From Burkholderiales bacterium Ga0077544 (GTDB lineage Bacteria; Pseudomonadota; Gammaproteobacteria; Burkholderiales; Burkholderiaceae_D), in assembly GCA_001464355.1 (NCBI GenBank), contig LNEU01000026.1, forward strand, positions 124,001-188,000: a DNA stretch of 64,000 nucleotides. The letters run 5' to 3'. Below the pieces are notes generated by a model. It saw only the letters and a list, made by a program, of their open reading frames with translations. It made no database searches and was not told the origin of the DNA. Every line of letters begins with the position of its first letter. Position 1 is the first letter of the stretch. This document shows positions 38,476 through 48,960 of this stretch, piece by piece. The translations under genes were made by a program, and so were the position numbers.

Positions 38476-40164
38476 TCAAAGGTTTTCATTATTAGCAAAG
38501 GTGATCACGAAGCGTCCGGCTGGCGCACCCTTTTCATCGTCACTCCGATATTCATAATTCAGCAAGGCGTCATTATTCAAACACAATTCGCGCGCCAGAT
38601 AGAGTCCGAGACCGGTGCCTTTGCTGGATGTTGTGTAGAACGGTTCAAACAAGTGGGCACGCACTGCAGCCGTAATTTGCGGACCATCATCCTGTACATG
38701 CAACTCGAGTCGATGGCCGATGCCAGACACTATATAAACGCGAATGCTAGCCGGCATTCCGCTCGCGTAGCGTAACGCATTTGTCAGCAAGTTCAAGATG
38801 ATTTCGCGCAAATGCAACGGATCGAAACGTACTTTGTATCGTGTCATATCGGCGATCGCTATCATCCCCTGCTGCACGGCGTGCATCTCATGCAACTCAC
38901 TCAAAACATCGTCGAACAATAGCCCCAAACAGAGCGGTTCATGATGTTGATGCGCCTTGCGGGATAACTTGAGAATATCCTCAATCATGCGATTCAAGCG
39001 CGCCACGTTATCACTGATGATGGCGAGCAGGCGCTGCTGACTGGCCTCCTGCGCGTCCTCACTCAGCAGCGACGCCGCATGCCCGATCGCAGACAACGGA
39101 TTGCGCACCTCATGGGCAATGCTGGCGGTCAAACGCCCCATCGATGCCAGCTTGAGCTGCTGCGCACGATTTTCAATTTCGGTGACATCCTGCAGGAAGA
39201 TCACAACCCGCTCTTCTTGAACACCTTCCGCCTCGACTTTTGCAAAGCGCAATTTCAAATGCGTGATCAACTCGCGGCGACTACCCAAAACCGTCGTACC
39301 GCCTTGCAAGGTCAAATCGTCACCATGTTTAATTAAGACAAATGTCGGCGTATTAGCTTGTGTCGGCGTACGCAAGCCGTCACGCCCTCCCCATGTTTGG
39401 TAGGCATCCGCTATCGGTCGCAGCCATGCCATATCGGATAATTTCCCATAGATTTTTTCATGCGGAAAAGTGAGCCCAAGCATGTGTGCTGCTGCCGGAT
39501 TGCTGATCAATACGCGCCCCTTGCGATCCACCACGAGAATGCCATCCTCCATGTCCGCGATGATGAGGCGATTAATTGCCTGCTGAACGTGCAAAGCCTT
39601 GCCCCGCCCCAGCGCCAGCGATTCCTGTTTGATCAGGCGCGCAGCGAGGCGATTAATCGCAAAAATAATAATGAAAAATGCAGCGCCGTACAGGCCGACT
39701 TGCGATGAAGAGATATCCGAGTTTTCATTCAGTAACTGGTAACCGCTGTCCGCCAGCAGAACCAGGGTCACGACAGAAACGAAAAACAGGGACAGAATCA
39801 AGGGCGCGAGAATCGCTCCACCCGCTAGGGGAAATAAATACAGAATCGCCAAACCGCTTTTGATTCCGCCCGCAGACAAATACAGAAACGATATAGCGGC
39901 TAGATCAACCGATATCTGGGCTACCAACTGCATCATGAAACGGCGACGCCAGTACAGCGACAGCAGTGCAAATATGAACGCCACGATTAAATAGGGGATG
40001 CAGATTTCCCAAAACTGCTGTTTGTCTGGCCATAGTTTTGCGGTAGTCAAACCGAAGTAGGCCAGCAACACCGCCACGATTACGGTTCGCGTAAACGCAA
40101 ACGTCTGCAGAGTGCGCCAGAACGTCGCCCTGGCGTCATCAAAAACCGGCTTGGCTGGATTCAT
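38476..40164 (-). CDS. pilS: Membrane sensor histidine kinase PilS
   Basis: 562 residues. About six hydrophobic segments in the first 190 residues, as in PilS, then a PAS domain (about 200-330), the dimerisation/phospho-acceptor motif SIAHEVRNPLSAIG (His near 351), and an ATPase domain with NLLTNALRYA and GTGLGLYLAREL. Pairs with PilR. In Pseudomonas PilS monitors pilin in the membrane. The short gap to pilR (40 bp) supports one operon; ccsA-like and PP0621-like genes lie just upstream on the same strand. Confidence 0.88.
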   Translation of the reverse strand: MNPAKPVFDDARATFWRTLQTFAFTRTVIVAVLLAYFGLTTAKLWPDKQQFWEICIPYLIVAFIFALLSLYWRRRFMMQLVAQISVDLAAISFLYLSAGGIKSGLAILYLFPLAGGAILAPLILSLFFVSVVTLVLLADSGYQLLNENSDISSSQVGLYGAAFFIIIFAINRLAARLIKQESLALGRGKALHVQQAINRLIIADMEDGILVVDRKGRVLISNPAAAHMLGLTFPHEKIYGKLSDMAWLRPIADAYQTWGGRDGLRTPTQANTPTFVLIKHGDDLTLQGGTTVLGSRRELITHLKLRFAKVEAEGVQEERVVIFLQDVTEIENRAQQLKLASMGRLTASIAHEVRNPLSAIGHAASLLSEDAQEASQQRLLAIISDNVARLNRMIEDILKLSRKAHQHHEPLCLGLLFDDVLSELHEMHAVQQGMIAIADMTRYKVRFDPLHLREIILNLLTNALRYASGMPASIRVYIVSGIGHRLELHVQDDGPQITAAVRAHLFEPFYTTSSKGTGLGLYLARELCLNNDALLNYEYRSDDEKGAPAGRFVITFANNENL

Positions 40165-40167
40165 GAA

Positions 40168-40413
40168 TTAATGAACGATGTGCTGAGCGCGATGCTCGAC
40201 GCTGCAAAAGGCTGAATTTGAAGAATTAAATACAGCTTCCGAGGCAGGGAAATAAGTTTTGCAATGTGCACAACTCAACATTGCTTCTGCACCTTCATGT
40301 TGTGCCTGAGGAGCCTGCGGAGTCTTTGGAATATCCATCTTGGCCGAAGATTTTTTACTGCGAAATATCCAGATCACAGCAAAAATAATACCGGCCCACA
40401 ACAACAGCTTCAT
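40168..40413 (-). CDS. PP0621-family small membrane protein with cysteine-rich tail
   Basis: 81 residues from the ATG at 40413; this codon overlaps the stop of the ccsA-like gene (ATGA). One N-terminal membrane helix (LLLWAGIIFAVIWIF) is followed by a short linker and a C-terminal metal-binding-like part: LSCAHCKTYFPASEA ... FCSVEHRAQH. The cysteine/His pattern resembles small zinc or TRASH-like knuckles. Function unknown; co-occurs with pilSR in beta-proteobacteria by my recollection. Confidence 0.8.
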   Translation of the reverse strand: MKLLLWAGIIFAVIWIFRSKKSSAKMDIPKTPQAPQAQHEGAEAMLSCAHCKTYFPASEAVFNSSNSAFCSVEHRAQHIVH

Positions 40414-41219
40414 GCCAGTCCCCGATGCAATACGACTTCCAGTACGAAGCGACTGCCTACATATGCGAGCAACAAAGTTGTAAAACCGGTCAGCGTAAAA
40501 CTGAGCGCCGTCTTGCCGCGCCAGCCGCGCCATTTACGCCCTGCCAGCAAGATACCGAACAAGAGCCAGGACAACATCGTAAAGATGGTTTTATGCTCCC
40601 ATTTGAACGCCTGTCCAAACAACTCTTCGGAAAAAATGACGCCAGACAAAACCGTCAGGGTCAACAAGAAAAACCCGAAACCAATCAAACGGAACAGTAA
40701 TTTTTCCATCGTCAGCAAAGCCGGCAAGCGATCCAGCGCGATTGCAAACCAACCAGCTTTTCCCGCATTCAGTCCGGTATGCAGCTTGGATTCCTGCAGC
40801 GCCATCAAGATCGCATGAAAAGCAGCAATCGTCAGCGTACTGTAGGCCAGCATCGCAATCACAATATGCCAAGGGTAAAGGATGGAACGGCCATCCAGCG
40901 CAATCACACTACCGGGGAAAACCATGGGTAAGAGCACGCCGATCGCGGCGCAGGGAAGCACAAGAATACGCAAGCCATCCAGCGTGAAGTTGCGATTCTC
41001 CAGCCAGTAGGCAGCGACAGAAATCCACAAAGTCCCGGACAGCATGATCGCAAAACCCATGCGCAGGGAATTCGACGTAATGGCATCCGCCCACAGCGCA
41101 CCACCATGCAATAGCCATCCGATCAGGGTGCCGATCGAAATTGCCACACGCTTTTTCGGCGGCAGACAGGCGCACACCGCATAGAACAACGCAGCCAGGA
41201 CAAATATATATATATACAT
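40410..41219 (-). CDS. CcsA/YpjD-like inner-membrane protein (cytochrome c assembly family)
   Basis: 269 residues with about eight membrane segments and the HemX/CcsA pattern, including the conserved PWHIVIAMLAYS stretch and WEHKTIFTMLSWLLF near the C-terminus. The family moves or binds heme during cytochrome c maturation, but YpjD-type members next to ffh have no proven role. The coding start is unusual: ATG is followed by an alternating TA run (MYIYIF). Divergent from ffh. Confidence 0.85.
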   Translation of the reverse strand: MYIYIFVLAALFYAVCACLPPKKRVAISIGTLIGWLLHGGALWADAITSNSLRMGFAIMLSGTLWISVAAYWLENRNFTLDGLRILVLPCAAIGVLLPMVFPGSVIALDGRSILYPWHIVIAMLAYSTLTIAAFHAILMALQESKLHTGLNAGKAGWFAIALDRLPALLTMEKLLFRLIGFGFFLLTLTVLSGVIFSEELFGQAFKWEHKTIFTMLSWLLFGILLAGRKWRGWRGKTALSFTLTGFTTLLLAYVGSRFVLEVVLHRGLA

Positions 41220-41613
41220 CGTTTAAGTTTACACCATGTAATCAGTGCTTCCCGCAGGGGCGAGCAGTATTGCCATTTTTTCCATCCACATACGATTCGG
41301 ATTATTTTCGCAGCGCGGATTTTGCCGGATTCAAGCGACATCTATGCTCGATAACAACCCAAGCTCGATCTGCATCTTGTCATGCAGCAGGAAATTATTA
41401 TCGCGACATTACCATTAGTCGAAAAAAAACGCTTACACAAGATACTGCGCGTACTTCTATAGAAACCGGTTTTCCAAGGCAGATGCGGCAAGAGCGCGGC
41501 TATCCGGTACCGCATCGGGTAAAATGAAGTCTGCCCGCGCCTCAGTTGCATAGCCATTGCAGGCACGTAATTTTCGCCACTATCAGTTGTTTCATCACAC
41601 ATTCAAAATACCC
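41220..41613. other. Divergent intergenic region ccsA-like/ffh
   Basis: 394 bp with no credible gene. Best plus-strand promoter candidate for ffh is TTGCAT (41546-41551), 16 bp, TAATTT (41568-41573). An A-rich stretch lies near 41420. I find no RNA gene here. Confidence 0.5.
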
Positions 41614-42981
41614 ATGCTCGACAATCTCACACAACGCCTAGCCAAAGCCGTCAAAACCATGCGCGGAGAAGCGCGCCTGACGGAAGCGAACACCGCAGAA
41701 ATGCTGCGCGAAGTACGTCTGGCCCTGCTTGAAGCCGACGTTGCACTCCCAGCCGTACGTGAATTCATCAGCCGCGTCAAAGAAAAAGCGATGGGTGAAG
41801 ATGTCATCGGCTCACTCTCGCCGGGCCAGGCATTGGTCGGCGTAGTACAGCGCGAACTCGCAGCCATCATGGGTGCCGATCTAGGACCTGAAGCTTCGCA
41901 ACTCAATTTTGCAACGCAGCCGCCAGCGATCATCCTGATGGCTGGCTTGCAGGGTGCAGGTAAAACCACCACCGTCGGCAAACTGGCAAAGTATCTGCGC
42001 GAACAAAAGAAGAAAAAAGTCCTGACCGTTTCCGCCGACGTCTATCGTCCAGCCGCGATTGGACAATTGAAAACGGTTACCGAACAAGTCGGCGCAGACT
42101 TCTTCCCGACCGAGCCGACTGACAAGCCGGTCGACATCGCGTTGGCAGCACTCGATTACGCCAAGCGGCATTATCACGATGTCCTGATCATCGACACTGC
42201 CGGCCGTCTTGGCATCGATGAAGCGATGATGCAGGAGATTTCGGCGATCCACGCTGCCGTCAAACCGATCGAAACCCTGTTCGTCGTCGACGCGATGCTC
42301 GGACAGGATGCCATCAATACGGCCAAAGCGTTCAGCGATGCACTGCCGCTGACCGGTATCGTCCTGACCAAACTAGACGGCGATTCACGCGGTGGTGCCG
42401 CGCTCTCAGTGCGCCACATTACCGGGAAGCCGATCAAGTTTGCCGGCGTTGCGGAAAAACTGGACGGCCTCGAAGCCTTCGATCCAGTGCGCATGGCGGA
42501 TCGTATTCTCGGCATGGGCGACATCCTGGCACTGGTCGAAGAAGCCCGCAAAGGCGTCGACATGGAAGCGGCCGAAGGTCTGGCCAAGAAAATCAAGGTC
42601 GGCGGTAAATTCGACCTGAACGACTTTAAATCTCAACTCGCCCAGATGAAAAAAATGGGCGGCATGTCCAATTTGATGGACAAACTTCCAGCGCAATTGC
42701 AGCAAGCCGCGAGTGGCGCCAACATGGGGATGGCGGATAAACAGGTCGTCCGCATGGAAGGCATCATCAACTCGATGACGCCGCAGGAGCGTGCCAAGCC
42801 AGAGTTGATCAAGGCTTCCCGCAAGCGCCGCATCGCGACCGGTGCCGGCGTTCAGGTGCAAGAAGTCAACCGCATGCTGGCGCAATTCGACCAAATGCAA
42901 ACGATGATGAAGAAGCTGAAAGGCGGCAATATGATGAAAATGATGCGCGGGATGAAAGGCATGATGCCCGGCATGCGCTGA
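41614..42981 (+). CDS. ffh: Signal recognition particle protein Ffh
   Basis: GTPase that with 4.5S RNA delivers inner-membrane proteins to FtsY/SecYEG. 455 residues from the ATG at 41614 (MLDNLTQRLAKAVKTMRG is the conserved start); an in-frame codon at 41557 is less likely. N domain 1-85, G domain with GLQGAGKTTTVGKLA near residue 108, DTAGRLGID, and TKLDGDSRGG; the M domain ends in a methionine-rich helix (GNMMKMMRGMKGMMPGM). Followed by a good terminator. Confidence 0.97.
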   Translation: MLDNLTQRLAKAVKTMRGEARLTEANTAEMLREVRLALLEADVALPAVREFISRVKEKAMGEDVIGSLSPGQALVGVVQRELAAIMGADLGPEASQLNFATQPPAIILMAGLQGAGKTTTVGKLAKYLREQKKKKVLTVSADVYRPAAIGQLKTVTEQVGADFFPTEPTDKPVDIALAALDYAKRHYHDVLIIDTAGRLGIDEAMMQEISAIHAAVKPIETLFVVDAMLGQDAINTAKAFSDALPLTGIVLTKLDGDSRGGAALSVRHITGKPIKFAGVAEKLDGLEAFDPVRMADRILGMGDILALVEEARKGVDMEAAEGLAKKIKVGGKFDLNDFKSQLAQMKKMGGMSNLMDKLPAQLQQAASGANMGMADKQVVRMEGIINSMTPQERAKPELIKASRKRRIATGAGVQVQEVNRMLAQFDQMQTMMKKLKGGNMMKMMRGMKGMMPGMR

Positions 42982-43003
42982 TTTTCAGCATCGCCAAATA
43001 CCA

Positions 43004-43026
43004 AACCCGGCTGATGCCGGGTTTTT
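43004..43026 (+). terminator. Terminator of ffh
   Basis: AACCCGGC, 4-nt loop, GCCGGGTT followed by TTT, 22 bp after the ffh stop. From here to 43335 no gene is visible; the gap contains only weak promoter-like hexamers upstream of the SWIB gene. Confidence 0.85.
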
Positions 43027-43335
43027 CATGGCCGGCACTTCAATGGCACAATCCTTTTTTTATTCGCCTTCAGAACTCAACTTCAAAGTTCGTTTCTTGG
43101 ATTTCCCCTCACCCCAAAATCACATGCTCCCGTCAATTAAACACGATCCAATTTTGGATAGTTCGAACCGGATAACGCATTTACTGTTTTCCCTCTGTGA
43201 TGCCTGCGTGGCGCACAGCCTACAAATAGCGTGTGAAAGACTCAAAAAACACTTGCACAGCAAGAAAAACCACACCACTATTAGCGGTGCGTGAAGTGGC
43301 GCAATTTCCCAACACAATGTGAAGGAGGTTTGAAG

Positions 43336-43788
43336 ATGGCAACAGCCAAAAAACCAGCGGCCAAAAAACCGGCCGCTAAGAAACCAGCAGCAAAAAAAGT
43401 AGTCGCTAAAAAAGCAGCGCCAGCTAAAAAAGCAGCGCCAGCCAAAAAAGTAGCCGCTAAAAAACCAGCAGCGAAAAAAGTCGCAGTAAAAAAACCGGCT
43501 GCTAAGAAAGTAGCCGCTAAAAAACCAGCGACTGCACGCAAGCCTAATGCTGCGTTCATGAAACCAGTAACACCGTCCGCAGTTCTGGCCGCTGTTATCG
43601 GTGCATCGCCAGCACCTCGCACTGAAGTAACTAAAAAAGTGTGGGAATACATCAAAAAGTTCAAACTGCAAAACCCAGAAAACAAACGCATGATCGATGC
43701 GGATGAAAAACTGAAAGCAGTCTTTGGTGGCAAGAAACAAGTATCAATGTTCGAGATGACCAAACTCATCTCCGGTCACTTGAAATAA
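43336..43788 (+). CDS. SWIB-domain protein with histone-like AKKP tail
   Basis: 150 residues. The first about 68 are AAKKP/AAPAKK repeats much like those in the protein at 30790; the rest is a SWIB/MDM2-fold domain (MKPVTPSAVLAAVIG ... EVTKKVWEYIKKFKLQNPENKR ... FEMTKLISGHLK). In eukaryotes SWIB domains belong to chromatin remodellers; bacterial copies are known in Chlamydia and some proteobacteria, often as DNA-topology-linked or nucleoid proteins. A very strong AAGGAGGT precedes the ATG, suggesting high expression. Followed by a strong terminator. Confidence 0.92.
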   Translation: MATAKKPAAKKPAAKKPAAKKVVAKKAAPAKKAAPAKKVAAKKPAAKKVAVKKPAAKKVAAKKPATARKPNAAFMKPVTPSAVLAAVIGASPAPRTEVTKKVWEYIKKFKLQNPENKRMIDADEKLKAVFGGKKQVSMFEMTKLISGHLK

Positions 43789-43802
43789 TTTTTTCAGGTA
43801 CC

Positions 43803-43838
43803 AAACAAAAACGCCCGCATCGCGCGGGCGTTTTTGTT
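43803..43838. terminator. Bidirectional terminator after the SWIB gene
   Basis: AAACAAAAACGCCCGC / GCGGGCGTTTTTGTTT, a perfect long stem with a 4-nt loop and both A- and T-runs, between the SWIB gene (+) and the lytic transglycosylase (-). Confidence 0.9.
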
Positions 43839-43929
43839 TCTGCTGCAAATGCTCAGTGGATATTCTTGCTTTATTCGGCAAGTTAATTTCAAACGAGCTA
43901 CCACTATACCGACATCCGTGCTTCTTGCA

Positions 43930-44634
43930 TCAAAGGTGATGCTCCCACTTTCTCCAGGATGCCAATACAGAATTGGGATATTCGGCACGACCGCGACTCC
44001 CGTTGTAGCGTCCCAAGGCTAGAAACAAATCGCCTTTTTCCATATCCAGATACATACGCAAAATAGAGCAGCCAAAACGCAAATTGGTTTGCATGTGAAA
44101 CAGCTTGCTGCGATCACCATCGCCAATCACGCGCGCCCAGAATGGCATGACTTGCATGTAGCCATGTGCTCCTACCGGCGACACCGCATATTTGCGAAAA
44201 GCCGATTCCACTTGTATCAATCCGAGCACCAAGGCCGGATCGAGACCGGCACGCCGTGCTTCGTACCAAACCGTGCGCAGGAACTCGATGCGCACCTGTC
44301 TATCCGAAATTCGTTTAGCCAATCGATCCGACATATCACCCAACCACTGTAGATACGCGAGCCGTTCTTTGATATCGATAAATTGCGGAATAGGCGGTCG
44401 CGGATCGGAAATGGCGCGCGATAAAGCCATGCGTACCGAATCTGCCATGGCCTCTTCTTTTTGATTGCCAGCGAAGACCTGGCAAGCATTCGCCAGCAAA
44501 TATAAAAATATGCCGAAGATGAATATGCAGCGGAACAACGACAATGTCGGCCACGCATATCGCCAGCGACCACTTTCAATGCCTTGACGTCGCGCAAGAG
44601 TAATTGGCATCGCCGGCTGAATCAAAACAATCAC
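43930..44634 (-). CDS. Lytic transglycosylase, SLT domain
   Basis: 234 residues. A membrane anchor or signal near residues 28-50 precedes a goose-type lysozyme fold: [20 protein letters not shown] with the catalytic Glu, [15 protein letters not shown], and the LGRYNGS tail. Cleaves peptidoglycan glycan strands with anhydro-sugar formation, feeding the AmpD/Mpl recycling path. The GTG start at 44634 overlaps the proS stop (GTGA); an ATG at 44610 is an equally possible start. Specific family member not assigned. Confidence 0.9.
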   Translation of the reverse strand: MIVLIQPAMPITLARRQGIESGRWRYAWPTLSLFRCIFIFGIFLYLLANACQVFAGNQKEEAMADSVRMALSRAISDPRPPIPQFIDIKERLAYLQWLGDMSDRLAKRISDRQVRIEFLRTVWYEARRAGLDPALVLGLIQVESAFRKYAVSPVGAHGYMQVMPFWARVIGDGDRSKLFHMQTNLRFGCSILRMYLDMEKGDLFLALGRYNGSRGRAEYPNSVLASWRKWEHHL

Positions 44635-46364
44635 GCAACTAATTTGGCTTTAACGAAGGCGAGCATTTCATCCAGTGCGACCGCAGTTGCTTCCGTATCA
44701 CGGCGCCCCTGATATTCCAGCTTGCCGTCTTTCAAGCCACGCTCACCGATGACGATACGATGCGGCGCGCCAATCAACTCCCAATCGGCAAACATCGCAC
44801 CTGGACGTTCGCCTCTATCATCCAGTATCACGTCGACACCTGCTGACTGCAGGACTTCATACAATTTTTCGGTCTCTGCTTGGACGCTCTCACTGCGGTC
44901 ATAGCCCATCGGACACAGCACGACTTCAAACGGCGCCAGCGCAACGGGCCAGATGATGCCCTTGTCATCAAAATTCTGTTCGATCGCAGCTCCCAAGATG
45001 CGGGTTACGCCGATGCCGTAACAGCCCATTTGAATCAATTGTGGCTTGCCATTTTCATCGAGATAAGTCGCTTTCATAGCTTCGGAATAGGCGGTACCCA
45101 ACTGAAACACGTGGCCGACTTCAATCCCGCGCTGGATCGCCAACACGCCTTTGCCATCCGGCGATGGATCGCCTTCAACCACATTGCGAATATCAAGCAC
45201 GGTTGCTTCCGGCAAATCACGGCCCCAGTTGGCGCCTGTAAAATGAGAGTCAACTTCATTGGCACCGCAAACGAAATCGCTCATCGCGGCGACGGTACGA
45301 TCCACTACCACCTTGACTGGCTTCTTTGTATTGATCGGTCCCAGATAACCTGGTGGCGTACCAAACCACTCAACAATTTCTGCTTCATTGGCAAAGCGAT
45401 AGTCGATCAGCCCTGGAATCTTTCCCACCTTTACTTCGTTCAATTCATGATCGCCGCGCAATAGCAATAACCAGACTTCTTTATTGATGACGCCCTTCTC
45501 TTCTTTTTCTACCGTCAGCACTATCGACTTGACGGTTTGTGCCAGCGGCAAATTCAAGAATGCAGCAACATCCTCGCATTTGGATTTGCCCGGTGTTGGC
45601 GTCTTGATCAATGCTTGCGTCGCCGCGGCGCGTGGAGTCGTTGGGGCTATCGCTTCTGCCGCTTCCATATTGGCCGCATAGTCAGACGTTGGGCAATAGA
45701 CAATCGCATCTTCACCGGTATCTGCAATCACGTGGAATTCGTGCGAGCCAGATCCGCCAATCGCGCCGTTATCTGCGGCAACCGCACGGAATTGCAAACC
45801 AAATCGGTTGAAAATCTTGGTGTAGGCATCGAACATGATTTGATAGGAACGTTTCAAACCCTCGACATCGCGATCAAATGAGTAGGCATCCTTCATCGTG
45901 AATTCGCGGCCTCGCATCAAGCCGAAGCGTGGACGGCGTTCGTCGCGGAACTTGGTTTGTATATGATAAAAATTCAGCGGTAACTGGCGGTAGGATTTGA
46001 TCTCGGTACGCACCACATCGGTGACGACTTCTTCCGACGTCGGCTGGATCGCGTAATCGCGGCCATGACGGTCCTTGACACGCATCAGCTCCGCGCCCAT
46101 CTTGTCCCAGCGTCCAGTCTCTTGCCACAGCTCGGCAGGTTGCACCAAAGGCATCAACAATTCAATTGCATGGGCGCTGTTCATTTCCTCTCTGATAATC
46201 GCTTCCACCTTGCGGATCACGCGCAATCCCATAGGCATATATGTATAAATACCAGAACCAATGCGCTTGATCATGCCGGCACGCATCATCAGTTTATGGC
46301 TGACGATTTCTGCGTCGGAAGGGGCTTCTTTAAGAGTGGAAATGAAAAAACGGGATGCGCGCAT
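44631..46364 (-). CDS. proS: Prolyl-tRNA synthetase
   Basis: 577 residues, bacterial-type class II enzyme with the inserted editing domain. Motif 1 is near [14 protein letters not shown] (about 36-49), motif 2 includes [21 protein letters not shown], the editing insertion spans roughly 225-400 ([13 protein letters not shown] ... [14 protein letters not shown]), and motif 3 is [14 protein letters not shown]. Co-transcribed with the lytic transglycosylase gene by a 4-base overlap. Divergent from rppH. Confidence 0.97.
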   Translation of the reverse strand: MRASRFFISTLKEAPSDAEIVSHKLMMRAGMIKRIGSGIYTYMPMGLRVIRKVEAIIREEMNSAHAIELLMPLVQPAELWQETGRWDKMGAELMRVKDRHGRDYAIQPTSEEVVTDVVRTEIKSYRQLPLNFYHIQTKFRDERRPRFGLMRGREFTMKDAYSFDRDVEGLKRSYQIMFDAYTKIFNRFGLQFRAVAADNGAIGGSGSHEFHVIADTGEDAIVYCPTSDYAANMEAAEAIAPTTPRAAATQALIKTPTPGKSKCEDVAAFLNLPLAQTVKSIVLTVEKEEKGVINKEVWLLLLRGDHELNEVKVGKIPGLIDYRFANEAEIVEWFGTPPGYLGPINTKKPVKVVVDRTVAAMSDFVCGANEVDSHFTGANWGRDLPEATVLDIRNVVEGDPSPDGKGVLAIQRGIEVGHVFQLGTAYSEAMKATYLDENGKPQLIQMGCYGIGVTRILGAAIEQNFDDKGIIWPVALAPFEVVLCPMGYDRSESVQAETEKLYEVLQSAGVDVILDDRGERPGAMFADWELIGAPHRIVIGERGLKDGKLEYQGRRDTEATAVALDEMLAFVKAKLVA

Positions 46365-46373
46365 GACGATGAA

Positions 46374-46402
46374 TTCTTTTTAAAAAGAGAGAGGGTTATA
46401 AT
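46374..46402 (+). promoter_or_regulatory. Candidate rppH promoter
   Basis: TTCTTT (46374-46379), 17 bp, TATAAT (46397-46402) in the proS-rppH divergent gap. Predicts a leader of about 155 nt. Confidence 0.4.
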
Positions 46403-46564
46403 CAACTCAATTTTAAAGGATTAGCTGGCTGATGCACCCACTCTTCGCACAATTGATTGCTGTCTCCGTTGTTCGCACGTCATCGTGCGCGCGGCTGGTT
46501 GAGGCCGTATAGAAGCCGATTTTCGATTGAGGGTACTTTAGCCGCAGAAAGTTTGAGGTGCACT

Positions 46565-47146
46565 ATGCTGGATCGTGAAGGCTTTCGCCCAAACGTCGGC
46601 ATTATTTTGATCAACGCCCAGAATGAAGTGTGGTGGGGCAAGCGGGTGCGCGAGCACTCGTGGCAATTTCCACAGGGCGGGATCAAATTCGGCGAAACAC
46701 CCGAACAGGCTATGTTCCGCGAGCTGGAAGAAGAAGTCGGCTTGCGGGCGGAGCACGTCAAAATCATCGGTCGTACACGCGACTGGCTGCGCTACGAAGT
46801 CCCGGATCATTTCATCAAACGGGAAATTCGCGGTCATTACAGAGGCCAGAAACAAATATGGTTTTTGCTGCGCATGGTCGGGCGGGATTGTGACGTTAAT
46901 CTACGCGTGACTGAACATCCGGAATTCGACGCTTGGCGCTGGCATGACTATTGGGTGCCGCTTGACGTTGTCATCGAATTCAAACGCGATGTCTATCAAC
47001 GCGCACTACAAGAACTGTCGCGGTTTTTAGTGCGGCCAGCTCAGCATGCTGCACAACACACTACAGCACGTTATTTGCGTCAGACGCATGCATCACGCAA
47101 AACAGACGAACCCTCTACTGTAAAGACTACACCTGACAATGAATAA
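46565..47146 (+). CDS. rppH: RNA pyrophosphohydrolase (Nudix)
   Basis: Removes pyrophosphate from the 5' end of mRNA and triggers RNase E decay. 193 residues from the ATG at 46565, where GAGGTG stands upstream and [15 protein letters not shown] matches the family; an upstream frame to 46457 is not conserved-looking. The Nudix box [23 protein letters not shown] is interrupted nowhere and spans about 36-58. The C-terminal 40 residues form a variable polar tail. Overlaps the next gene by 8 bases. Confidence 0.95.
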   Translation: MLDREGFRPNVGIILINAQNEVWWGKRVREHSWQFPQGGIKFGETPEQAMFRELEEEVGLRAEHVKIIGRTRDWLRYEVPDHFIKREIRGHYRGQKQIWFLLRMVGRDCDVNLRVTEHPEFDAWRWHDYWVPLDVVIEFKRDVYQRALQELSRFLVRPAQHAAQHTTARYLRQTHASRKTDEPSTVKTTPDNE

Positions 47147-47702
47147 GTCTTCCATTTTCACTCGCCAACTAAAGCACACACTGCTCGGCCTGTCACTGCT
47201 GGTTGTGACGCAGATTTCCCTCGCGCAACAGCTGGAGTTCAATAAGAACTACAGCGATGAGGAGGACAAGCCATGGGAAGAAATCGCGGCAGATTTTCCG
47301 CCCGCCCCCAAGGCAGAAAATCTGCTGCCTTTTTATGTAGGTCCGACTGCAACACAAACTTTTGCCGTAGATAGCAAGTCGCTCTCCATAGGAACAGATG
47401 GCGTCGTGCGCTACACATTGGTTGCTACCAGTCCTTCGGGAGCAAAAAATATCAGCTATGAAGGCATTCGCTGTGCATCGTTTGAAAAGAAAATCTACGC
47501 GCTTGGACGCGAAGATGGGACATGGGGTCGCTCCCGTCGCGATCAATGGGAATCTATTGTGCGCAGCAAGGTAAACCGGCAGCATGCAGCTCTATCCGCA
47601 GATTATTTCTGCAGCAATTTGACGATTGTAGGGACTGAAAAAGATATGATAAACAGGCTTAAATCCGGAAAGACGCTGACAGACGATTTACTGCGCGAAT
47701 AA
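47139..47702 (+). CDS. CNP1-like family secreted protein
   Basis: 187 residues with a signal peptide (about 1-30, cut likely after SLAQ) and a CNP1-like domain: [40 protein letters not shown], and [13 protein letters not shown]. The family is named after a cryptic neisserial protein and has no known function; it is nearly confined to beta-proteobacteria. Overlaps the rppH 3' end, suggesting coupled translation. Confidence 0.88.
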   Translation: MNKSSIFTRQLKHTLLGLSLLVVTQISLAQQLEFNKNYSDEEDKPWEEIAADFPPAPKAENLLPFYVGPTATQTFAVDSKSLSIGTDGVVRYTLVATSPSGAKNISYEGIRCASFEKKIYALGREDGTWGRSRRDQWESIVRSKVNRQHAALSADYFCSNLTIVGTEKDMINRLKSGKTLTDDLLRE

Positions 47703-47763
47703 AAATCGGTGCGATCAGTTGAATATAGATAGATCGCGAATCTGATTTGCGTCGCGTCAGTTT

Positions 47764-48882
47764 TTAAAGCAACACCAGATTATCTCGATGTATCAATTCC
47801 GGCTCTTCGACAAACCCAAGTATGGACAGAATCTCTGCTGACGGTTTGCGCATGATGCGACGTGACTCTGAACTCGTATAATTCGTCATACCACGCGCGA
47901 TGGCCCGGCCATCGCTGTCGATACAAGTAATCACATCACCACGACCAAATTCGCCTTTTACTTCGGTGATGCCGATAGGCAGCAAGGACTTGCCTTCCGC
48001 AGTCAATTTCTGCACTGCACCCGCATCCAGCACAACCTTGCCGGCGGTTTGCAAGTGATCAGCCATCCATTGTTTTCTGGCAGTCAGTTGCGCAGTTTGC
48101 GCCGTCAATTGTGTTCCGATTGCTTCGCCAGCAGCAAGCCGACTCAGTACGCGATCTTCACGCCCCCAGGCAATCACCGTATGCGCACCGGACAAAGCTG
48201 CACGTTTGGCCGCGAGAATTTTGGTAAGCATACCGCCGCGACCAAGGCTACTGCCCGCACCACCCGCCATCGCTTCCAGTGTCAAATCGCCAGCCTTGGC
48301 TTCGTGCACAAATTCTGCATTGGGATCCTTGCGTGGATCAGCGGTAAACAAGCCGCGTTGGTCAGTCAAAATGATCAAGGCATCGCCTTCGATCAAATTG
48401 GCCACGAGAGCACCCAAAGTATCGTTGTCACCAAACTTGATCTCATCGGTAACAACGGTATCGTTTTCATTAATGATGGGCACTACACCGAGGCGCAAGA
48501 GCGTAAACAAGGTCGACCGCGCGTTCAGATAGCGTTCGCGATCCGCAAGATCGGCATGGGTTAACAGGACTTGCGCAGTACGCACATCGTGCTGGCGAAA
48601 ACTGGTTTCGTAAATTTGTGCGAGACCCATTTGACCCACTGCTGCACAGGCTTGCAACTCATGAATGCCAGTCGGCCGCTTGTCAAAACCAAGACGTTGC
48701 ATGCCTTCGGCGATCGCGCCGGAACTGACGAGCACGACTTCTTTACCGAGGCTGCGAAGATGGACAATTTGCTCTGCCCATTTTCGAATGGCGGTCGCGT
48801 CCAGACCCTTGCCATCGTTAGTGACAAGAGAAGAACCGACCTTGATGATAATGCGCTTGGCTTGTTGAATGACGGAGTTCAT
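47764..48882 (-). CDS. proB: Glutamate 5-kinase
   Basis: First step of proline synthesis (ATP-dependent glutamate phosphorylation). 372 residues: amino-acid kinase domain (about 1-265) with [59 protein letters not shown]; and a C-terminal PUA domain (about 285-360). Lies 117 bp after obgE on the same strand. proA is not in the window. Confidence 0.96.
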   Translation of the reverse strand: MNSVIQQAKRIIIKVGSSLVTNDGKGLDATAIRKWAEQIVHLRSLGKEVVLVSSGAIAEGMQRLGFDKRPTGIHELQACAAVGQMGLAQIYETSFRQHDVRTAQVLLTHADLADRERYLNARSTLFTLLRLGVVPIINENDTVVTDEIKFGDNDTLGALVANLIEGDALIILTDQRGLFTADPRKDPNAEFVHEAKAGDLTLEAMAGGAGSSLGRGGMLTKILAAKRAALSGAHTVIAWGREDRVLSRLAAGEAIGTQLTAQTAQLTARKQWMADHLQTAGKVVLDAGAVQKLTAEGKSLLPIGITEVKGEFGRGDVITCIDSDGRAIARGMTNYTSSESRRIMRKPSAEILSILGFVEEPELIHRDNLVLL

Positions 48883-48960
48883 GCTTTGTAATCCGGCGCT
48901 GTTTTTATCGTTGCTTGAGCTTTATTGAACGCTGCATTTTGCAGTTTTATTACTTAATGC

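Noticed and set aside
43150-43185. tRNA-like T-loop TTCGA upstream of the SWIB gene
   Set aside because: No flanking complementary arms, no anticodon or acceptor stem.
43120-43769. Minus-strand open frames opposite the SWIB gene
   Set aside because: Same antisense repeat effect (Phe/Cys- and Ala/Phe-rich); the plus-strand protein has a real domain and a strong Shine-Dalgarno.
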